Below are positions 57,021 through 64,000 of a stretch of DNA of 64,000 nucleotides, piece after piece. Source of the DNA: Stagonosporopsis chrysanthemi (Eukaryota; Ascomycota; Dothideomycetes; Pleosporales; Didymellaceae); NCBI GenBank assembly GCA_022560025.1, contig JAFISE010000023.1:124001-188000 (forward strand), given 5' to 3'. The notes beneath the pieces were generated by a model. It made no database searches and had not been told where the DNA came from. It worked only from the letters and a program-made list of their open reading frames with translations. A program made the translations under genes and the position numbers. Every line of letters begins with the position of its first letter. The stretch's first letter is position 1.

Positions 57021-58561
57021 CTGCTCAAGTTAGTGTTATGTAGCCCCGTCAAAGGCGGCATCGTTGAACTGGAAAATTTCTGAGTCGAGAAGGGGTGTTG
57101 ATTGGCTGGTCACCGCGGCCTGAGCAGGCGTGACTGCAACAGAAGAAATCTGTCAGCTGGCCTTGAGAACCGCGGAGAACATCACGATTGCAAAAACTCA
57201 AATTTTGACCATATAGCCCATGGTGTAGATGAGGATGATTGGTGCTCCATCGTAGCTGTGTTCAAAGCACATACATAAGCGAACCCCTTCAATGCCACAG
57301 ACCTATTCAAGTTCCTTCGAGCCGACAGGGTACAGCTATGGCTGCATGCTGCTGTCTCTAGCCTGACCAGGAAGCTTGACCCATGACTCCGTACCAATTC
57401 GCAATTGCAAGTCTACTGCTAACCATCATAGGGAATGTATTGCAATAGGCTCGCTTGAACATCTGCACACAAAGTAACTTGTTCGTAATGTGGCAATGCC
57501 CAACATCGAACCAGTTTCAAACACAATGACCTATGATGAAAGAATAAAAAAATGAAGGTGATAAAATGAGCAGCAATAGAGATTACATCTTGGCATTGTA
57601 TGGAGGCCCACGCGCAGTGCCACGCCGCTTCCCGTGGGATCTTAGCGTCATCCTTCCAGCACCACAATCAACCTCCACTCGTACATTAGATTCCTTCGAG
57701 CAAGGGCGACCCCTTGAAGACACGGCATTGCATTGTACCCATTTATCTGACGCATTCAGTTAGTGGACGTTACAGAGATGGAGTTTGACTATCCATGCAC
57801 GAGAATTTCATTCGAGATATAATGCTGTTCCGCCTAACTTGTTATCCACCTGCATATTGCAGAGCAATTCTGAACTACAAAGTTTACTGCCAAGCTCATG
57901 CATTCCAACTACGACTACGTCAGTGAATAGGTTTGATTCTGCTTGCGGTTTTGTAGGATCATAAGAGTAAAGTCAAGTACGACTCATCCACTCATCTTAA
58001 CTGTGTGTGAAGGATGCATATTGGACAACACTGTGCCGTGCGAATACCTAGATCCTTGAAATCCATCACAATCACAACGCTGGAATATAGCAAGACTTTA
58101 AAGCTGTTAGCCCCAAAAATGACAGCACAATAATCTGCCTTTCGATCTGCTCTCATTGCAATCGTGAATCTTTTGCAAAGTGCGCGCTATGATGGTTTCA
58201 AACAAAGGACTACAAGCTCTCAACTACTTCATGGTTCTGTTTTCGTTTATTGCTTCATCTATAATCATGGGAATCAGGACAAGGAAAAAGTGTCGTGATC
58301 GGAACTTTGCAATAGGTGCGGAGCAATACCGGTTCAAGCCTGAATTGAGATCTGACACGGGACGCAGACGATATTCTAATTATTCTGGCGCAGATATGCG
58401 CTCTCGATCTGACCATGGCAACTTTTGTTTGTGGGTTCTTGTATTCACGTCCGATCAATCTCAAATGTTGGAACAGCAAACGACGGCAAGGCTTATTGTG
58501 AATTACCAAACTCGCTAATTGTCAAGTACAACATAAATAACTGTCCTTCCCAGAGCTCTAC
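57021..58561. other. Intergenic region, probably with worn-out sequence
   Basis: Lies upstream of the truncated FAD oxidase. I searched the minus strand for the missing N-terminal half and saw no recognisable FAD-binding motif. A plus-strand frame at 58180-58518 has one hydrophobic segment but no family likeness. No intact gene is seen. Confidence 0.4.
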
Positions 58562-59623
58562 CTACCACGCCAGTGTCTCTTTCTGCGGACCACACGCCAG
58601 GCCTGCACAAATTTCTTCGTCCTCGTCCGCTTGATCAATCAACTCTGAGTGCACGGGCCTCGAGGGCCAGATCTCGCGACCTGCTGCCTTCTCTTGCTTG
58701 TAATGCTCCAAAATGGCTTCGCGGACTATCGTTTGAAAGAACGCAGGCGCAATCTCGTTTGACTCCTTGCTCGTATTGATTCTCGTGTAAGCGTCGGTGA
58801 TAGTCTTCCAATCCGCATCAGAACAATCTTTGTGACGATACATCTCGTAGTGCTTCGTTGTCCTCTTAGGCCCTTGTGGAAAGGCCTTCTCGATCGCCAT
58901 GAACCTGCCGGATACTGTTGATGAGGCATTTGGGAAGTAGTATGTGCTTGAATTATTGAGATTTCCCCCGAAATGCTCCGGTGTCAAGCGAGCTAACGTA
59001 TGCTTCCAGTTGGCATTTAAGTCTCCCTTCTTAATTTCGGAGTCAAATGTGTAATCGTCAAAATTGGTCCGCGAGTACTGATCTTTTTTGTCGACATTGG
59101 CGAAGTGCTGCTCAAATGTAATTTCTGGATTTTTTTTCGTGTCCATGTTGATCCAGATGAAGCCATATCGATCGACCTTGGTGTGGCAGCGGAAAAGGCT
59201 GTTCTGGTCCTTGTCGAGATTCATCTCCTGGTACCCGGGAGCTTTTGCCAAATTTCCATTGAGCCCATAAGACCATCCGTGATATCTGCACGCGAGAATC
59301 TTGTTATTGCCAGCACCTTCTTTTTCGATGACGGGGTAAGCGCGATGTCTGCATACGTTGTGGAATGCATTGATGGCTCCTGCCCTATCGCGCGTGATGA
59401 TGATGTCGTAGTTTGCAAAGCTGTAGCGGATCCAATCGCCCGTTTGAGTGAGACGGGATCGGTGCGAGATGAAAAGCCATCTCTTAGAAAACAATGCACG
59501 ACGCTCAAACTCGTACATGTCTTGGGAGGAATACCATGATGATGGCAGTGTATTGTCAAGGTTTTGGCCGATGTCGGTGGTTCCCTTTGATGAAACTTTG
59601 AGGTAATGTTGTGTACTGTCCAT
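58562..59623 (-). CDS. Rieske oxygenase-like protein lacking its mononuclear iron site
   Basis: Single open frame, 353 aa. The N-terminal Rieske [2Fe-2S] domain is complete: C91-x-H93 (CRHRAYPV) and C112-x2-H115 (CRYHGWSY). The catalytic domain resembles fungal choline-monooxygenase-like enzymes at NANWK (near 203-207), STYYFPNAS (near 226) and the C-terminal DEEICAGLACGPQKETLAW. The segment expected between the first two, carrying the iron ligands in a DxxxxxxHxxxxH-type motif (NECxHCxxxHP), is replaced by about 18 unrelated residues. A second shortening occurs before AFFQTIVREA. The product, if made, should not bind the catalytic iron. It may be a decayed gene that still reads open, or a repurposed protein. 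No splice sites were found that would restore the segment. Confidence 0.85.
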   Translation of the reverse strand: MDSTQHYLKVSSKGTTDIGQNLDNTLPSSWYSSQDMYEFERRALFSKRWLFISHRSRLTQTGDWIRYSFANYDIIITRDRAGAINAFHNVCRHRAYPVIEKEGAGNNKILACRYHGWSYGLNGNLAKAPGYQEMNLDKDQNSLFRCHTKVDRYGFIWINMDTKKNPEITFEQHFANVDKKDQYSRTNFDDYTFDSEIKKGDLNANWKHTLARLTPEHFGGNLNNSSTYYFPNASSTVSGRFMAIEKAFPQGPKRTTKHYEMYRHKDCSDADWKTITDAYTRINTSKESNEIAPAFFQTIVREAILEHYKQEKAAGREIWPSRPVHSELIDQADEDEEICAGLACGPQKETLAW

Positions 59624-61159
59624 AGCTGCTGCTTACAATCCGTGTTCGGATTGAGGATCGGCGTGTGCTTACTGAGTAGCTGACGGTGCAGTGGCGCCCT
59701 GTGTCTTCTTATATTCATCTCTGTAACTGTTATGTCGCATCCAGTGTCTTTGTGACCCTCATCTGGGATGATCATGCTGGACATGATAGAGATCTGTACG
59801 AAGTAGATAGCCCTATAAGGTATCTGGGAACGAGATACGCTAGTGAGTTCAGCCCCACCCACCATTCAGAACTACGCATTTTGAGTCACTTGTGTCTGAA
59901 AGCAAGACTCTTGTATATCAGTCGAGCGCTCAAAAAATGTGGCGGCACTCTCTGGTCTCATGGCCTGTGCGGAATTAGTTGATAGCGCTCAAATCTCTGT
60001 GATGTGGTGTCCAGTGGTGGAGATCGAGCCGCCAGTCCAACCAATCGCATAGTTTCCGCAATTGACCAATCGCATTATGGCAATAGCTCATCCTTCTGCT
60101 CTAACCAATCGCATCTGCGAGCAGTATCTTTGTAGGTGTGAGGATTTTTATAACCCAAGCCCCTAGATTTGTCTAATATATTCTTTTTTACTTGCTTATC
60201 GCGAACACGTCGCAAAAGTTCACAAAGATCTCGTCGAAGAAGCCCAGATGACCGCTCGCTGCAGGGCTCGTACGTCAAGTGGACAATCATTACTACGATA
60301 CTGCGGTCCGCTCCCTTGCTTCACATATCACAGCAGTTCAGACATTCTCGTTTCAAAACGGAAGTCGACCACATGGCCGAAGACTTTGCAGTCCAATTGA
60401 CAGACTTCCCCCCAATCTCTGGTCTTCACAACGGATGGCCTCCTCCTTCTTCGCCACCTCCAAATCAAGCATCGCGCCTTACCAAACTCGCCTTGCAAGC
60501 TCGATGATTATAGCGCATATCTCTTTTGAGCCTTTAAGTAAATCCCTAATAATAAAGACCTCCGTCGAAGACAGTAAATGAAGATGCAATCGTCTAGTTA
60601 CTACAACCTTACGATGGGTCTGTAGAAAGCTTTGAATGTACCTGTAGGCTAGCCATCTTTCGGTCGTCGTATGTTAACTAGGTGCAAAACTCGGTAAGCG
60701 CGGCCCAGGGGCCAAGTTGAATGTAGTACACTACAGCCAATCCTGAACGGCCTATGAGATTCTGCACCAGTGGATGCCAGGAAACATTGCGCAAGTATCC
60801 TAAGATGAGCGAAGTTGTTAGACACATTCTGCAAGCGCGGTACGCACACGGCAATGGCAACTTGCTGTCATGACACCACTACTATACCCGGGCGTATGAG
60901 TAAGCTCTACGAAATGAATGTGGCTACAAAGGATATCAGTCGTATTATAACTAGCCGCTGTGGGCCAAGAATCCGTTGAGATCTCTATTGTTTGAGTCCA
61001 GCGAGATCAGCGTGTCTAGAGACGGTGCTTTTGTTCCAAACCGGACAGCCTATTGTCATCCCAACCCCGACCGATGTTTAGTCTTGCTCCAGCCAGGAAA
61101 GGGTAGAGGGTATATGTCTGGTCACTGCTTATAACCAGGAACTGAATTTAGGGTTCATT
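59624..61159. other. Intergenic region with a CCAAT cluster
   Basis: Lies upstream of the Rieske-like gene and of the tyrosinase remnant. Besides the three CCAATCGCAT boxes (listed separately), only short frames are seen (for example 60169-60507). The copper-A part of the tyrosinase was looked for here and not found. Confidence 0.4.
60041..60114. promoter_or_regulatory. Three CCAATCGCAT boxes
   Basis: The identical decamer CCAATCGCAT occurs at 60041-60050, 60066-60075 and 60105-60114, all on the plus strand. CCAAT is the core site of the fungal CCAAT-binding (Hap) complex. The cluster is about 420-490 bp upstream of the Rieske-like start codon, on the opposite strand to that gene. A worn tandem repeat is the alternative. 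Confidence 0.45.
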
Positions 61160-61756
61160 GACTGAAGTGTTGGCAGCCGAAAAGTGGGTCTTGGTTCCGT
61201 TCGGACAAGGTCAGAGAACGTGCCACCAAGTCCGCGAGCCGACGGGCTGGGATACAAACCTCCTTGTATCAAGCGCGACTTCAACAAGCAAGCCGCAAAC
61301 GAGAACAATGATGCAAGAACCCGCAAGCTCATCAAGAATACCGAAAGCATCGCAACTTTCCAAGATAATATGCAGAACTTCTTCCCTGGTGTAATGGGTG
61401 GTGAGTATCTACATGTATATGAACAGTTCATTTACTTACCCTCTGCAATCCATAATGTTGGGCATTACACTTGGGGAGGTGATGCCGGTAGCGACTATTG
61501 CGACTACTACAACTCACCATCCGACCCTGCGTTCTGTAACGCAATGATCGACCGCACTTGGTGGGTATGGCAAAACCGCGATTCAAAGACAACGACCAAG
61601 GTGGTTTCGGGTACTCTGACTTTTCTCGACCAATCGCCTACGCGAAACGCGAGTCTTGACAATGTTATGTCTGTCGGCTATGTTGGACAGCTAAACATCA
61701 CCATTAGGGAAACGCAGAGTATCCTTGGATGGCCTTTCTGCTACATTCACGTTTGA
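61160..61756 (+). pseudogene. Tyrosinase remnant, copper-B part only and defective
   Basis: Tyrosinases hydroxylate and oxidise phenols using two copper ions. Here only the C-terminal half remains. It starts with VPPSPRADGLGYKPPCIKRD (the linker between the copper sites) and reads through ARTRKLIKNTESIATFQDNM. CuB follows: HNVGHYTWGGD has the first two ligands. The third ligand segment, normally DPAFWLHHAxIDR, reads DPAFCNAMIDR, so the copper-binding His pair is gone. The family's end is kept (NVMSVGYVG, GPFCYI-like WPFCYIHV). The upstream CuA half is absent and a TGA lies just ahead in frame. Around GVMGGEYLHVYEQ an intron or insertion may be present. This is a non-functional relic. Confidence 0.8.
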
Positions 61757-61846
61757 GAAATGTGCACGCTTTTAGCTAAAATTTAGTTCTGGTGCAGTAC
61801 TAGGTCATTAATTCTTATCAACGGTTGGACATTCGTACCGAGCTTT

Positions 61847-63293
61847 CTAACTATTGATGCCTTGACTGACACGAACGTCACGTGTCACTATGATAGCGTT
61901 CGGTGAAACATTTGCTGTGTGATGCGCCAGGATACTATCTTCGCTGCTGTGCGCCCTCTCCATATTCCAGAAAGCCTTGTCTGTAGACTGCGGCCGTTGT
62001 GTCGAGACTCGAGCAGATGGCTTTCCTGCATTTCCATAATCGACCAAAACGATATTACGATCAGACTGCTGAGCGTGTTTTTGATAACCCAGCGCGTTTC
62101 GACCACCTAACCCGGAGGATTTGGAAGGCCCACTGGTCATTCCTCTAGCTGCATCCAAGAACCTATTAAACAATGGTTTGACTGCCGGCAGCGAGCCCGC
62201 TATAATGCCCACATCCAGCTCTATAAAGTTCCACATAGAGTATCCGTCGTAGATGAAGCGATTCGGATCGGATAGAATGGTTTTGTTGAGGCGGACCTTC
62301 ATAATTCCGGCAACGCAGGCGAATAAGCCAAGGGAGAGAACGAGGATGAGCGAAAGTTTGGTCCGCAAATTCAGCTGTAGCTGCCATATGAGAGGTACCG
62401 GCAACAAGGCAAGAAGGAAGTCGGTCAGTATGTTGATGACTGCTTTGGATCAGAGTGAAGTATTCGGCAAGTAAGAGTATACTGACTGGAGTTGAACATC
62501 CCGATTTGAGCGAATGTTTGCATGCTGAAGCATTTGGCATCTCCCCTACCAATAGGTGGCGGCCGCAATCGAGTGTCCCAAGCTGCTGCTATTGGGGTAC
62601 ATTGGAACAACTGCAAAGCTTAGTGATCAGAAAGGACCGGAGCGCAAAAGTGACAGCTCATGTTTCTGCCTAGGACGCAAGTCGAATGGACTGTTCAGAC
62701 GTAATGAATCGAAGCTTACTGTCAATTGTCAACAGATTTCATGGATTATGAAGTCGAAACAGGGGCTTACCTAGTGTGCAGAACGAGACGGCTGTGAAAG
62801 CGACCAGGAATGCGATGACTCCATAAAGGAACCAAGTATGCAGCCGTCTTACAACCAGACGCAGAAGGAAAAGGCTAACTGAGATCTTGACGATGCATTG
62901 TCCGACAGTAACGCAGATCATGTGCACCACTCGAGCCTTCAATAGCTTCCGGTACCGATCCATGTCCATTTGAATGACAGTTATGTGCTTGCCCAGACCA
63001 AGAGGCACCTCAAGCACATAGCAGACAAATGTACCTATGGCAAGTAACTTGTTACTCAGATATGCAGGTTCATCGGGCGTCATTGGCAAACTCACCATGG
63101 CGAGAACCATAGTCCAGTCATCTTTTCCGAACGACCTGAGCATGTACACGCGTACATAGATCCTCAAGATGACTACAGCCGCAGCGACACCAAATACTGA
63201 TCCAGCCTGAGCCAACAGAACAGGAGCATTAGTGAAGTCGATGTACTCGGGTGTCAGATCTGGAGCACTTGAAGAACCGACGGGAGCGGACAT
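61847..63293 (-). CDS. Rhodopsin-domain (Pth11-like) 7-TM membrane protein
   Basis: Integral membrane protein of the fungal family that includes Pth11-like candidate receptors, without a CFEM domain. Exons are 63096-63293, 62771-63047, 62487-62618 and 61847-62439 (introns 48, 152 and 47 bp), giving 399 aa. Family landmarks are RIYVRVYMLRSFGKDDWTMV, GTFVCYVLEVPLGLGKH, ALQLFQCTPIAAAWD, INILTDFLLALLPVPLIWQL and FIELDVGIIAGSLPAVKPLF. The last exon ends in a polar cytosolic tail (about 110 residues). Introns 1 and 2 use AAG acceptors, chosen because only these restore the family sequence in frame. Function (sensing or transport) is not known for this member. It lies next to the decayed oxidoreductase genes but appears intact. 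Confidence 0.85.
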
Positions 63294-64000
63294 CCTTAGG
63301 TCCTAGAAGGATAGGGGTGCACGAGTAAGAGGAAGAGCATGAAAGGGGATTCGATCAATCTTGAAAAGTTCTCTGAATGTAAGGCACGCCAGAAAGATGC
63401 AGATCGACCATGATGGCGGGACGACAGGACGCGTTCGCTGCTTGGTCTATCCCGAGCTTAGGATCCCGCAAACTGGCCGAAGCGGGTTACGGGCAACATG
63501 TTGGTCTCTGACCAAGAACCAATGAGCCTTTAACCGGAACCAAGAACCAATGAGCTCCCTTGGAGTGACGGTGAAGGATTCTTAGTAGTCCAGATTGCCA
63601 AACTTGATAATCGACTTTCTGATGCGTACGTCGACAAACATCGATTAGTCCGATCTGGACACCTCGTTCAGGTTACAATAGCTTCAAAGAGTATCGCGAG
63701 CCATGTCCTCCAGCCCTCGCTTCAGTTCGCGGATTTGTCACAGACTTCGGAGACTTCGCAGGCATGATTAGAATGGTGCGCGTAGTGTAACATACGGACC
63801 GGGATATTCGTGGGGTCCACTACTTCAGGTCAACGGCCAACGACCTGCAAGAATCAAAATTGGTTTTCCCCGTGCTTTCCGAACTGCCTGGACATGCCGA
63901 TGAACAATATTATGGCGGAAAGTGTAGGACGGCATGCGTAGTGCCCGAAGAGGAAAGAAGAGGAGCTAGCGTAATCCTGCCAAGGGAAACCAGCGGCCGA
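63294..64000. other. Right-end intergenic region, promoter of the 7-TM gene
   Basis: Upstream flank of the rhodopsin-domain gene to the window edge. It contains a 17-bp direct repeat with CCAAT (listed separately). No gene is seen. Confidence 0.45.
63511..63555. repeat. 17-bp direct repeat with CCAAT core, upstream of the 7-TM gene
   Basis: ACCAAGAACCAATGAGC occurs at 63511-63527 and again at 63539-63555, 28 bp apart start to start. Each holds a CCAAT box. They lie 218-262 bp upstream of the start codon of the minus-strand 7-TM gene, so they could be a paired regulatory site. Confidence 0.6.

Noticed and set aside
58180..58518. 112-codon frame with one hydrophobic segment
   Set aside because: No recognisable domain; lies in worn sequence between pseudogenes.
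60169..60507. Frame after the CCAAT cluster, considered as its target gene
   Set aside because: The translation has no ordered domain or family likeness, and the other strand and frame are equally open.
63048..63095. Possible 16-residue in-frame insertion in the 7-TM protein
   Set aside because: The segment has a GTGAGT donor and an AAG acceptor, and its removal gives the uninterrupted family sequence; read as an intron.
1..64000. Search for CRISPR arrays, bacterial operons, telomeric TTAGGG runs, rRNA or intact transposases
   Set aside because: None recognised; the window is eukaryotic, spliced and monocistronic.

Overview
The window looks like nuclear DNA of a filamentous ascomycete (Pezizomycotina, plausibly Dothideomycetes; the class is an inference). 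The evidence is short GT-AG introns (mostly 40-60 bp), monocistronic genes on both strands about every 3 kb, and typical fungal families: a peroxisomal ABCD transporter, a Zn2Cys6 regulator, an ENA-type Na+ ATPase, Rab escort protein and secreted CAZymes. No tRNA, rRNA, CRISPR array, telomeric repeat or intact transposon was recognised.

Layout. 1-25 kb: a partial membrane protein, a PXA2-like peroxisomal half-transporter, a dynactin p150Glued homologue, a conserved multi-TM protein, a GH5 endo-mannanase, signal peptide peptidase, a Ser-rich protein and an RCC1-like protein. 24.0-25.6 kb: a tandem pair of small membrane proteins resembling the Ifi-6-16 type. One is intact only once a hidden second exon is added. 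The other carries an in-frame TGA in the same second exon. 27.5-33.5 kb: a compact sugar/polyol module with a Zn2Cys6 regulator, a xylitol/sorbitol-type dehydrogenase and a divergent MFS sugar transporter. The shared promoter of the last two holds four copies of CGGTTCCG/CGGAACCG. 35.6-53 kb: a PL3 pectate lyase, an NHA1-type Na+/H+ antiporter, Rab escort protein, argininosuccinate lyase, a CorA-like protein, an Ap4A phosphorylase-like protein and an ENA-type Na+ P-type ATPase.

54-62 kb differs from the rest: an apparently intact cytochrome P450 is followed by three oxidoreductase genes in different states of decay. These are a BBE-type FAD oxidase with two nonsense codons and no 5' part, a Rieske oxygenase whose open frame lacks the mononuclear-iron site, and a tyrosinase remnant without CuA and without the last CuB histidine. 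This is most simply read as a decaying oxidative (perhaps secondary-metabolite) locus. A rhodopsin-domain (Pth11-like) membrane protein closes the window.

Exon boundaries were worked out by hand from reading frame, GT/AG sites and family conservation. All summed exon lengths of the multi-exon genes are multiples of three.
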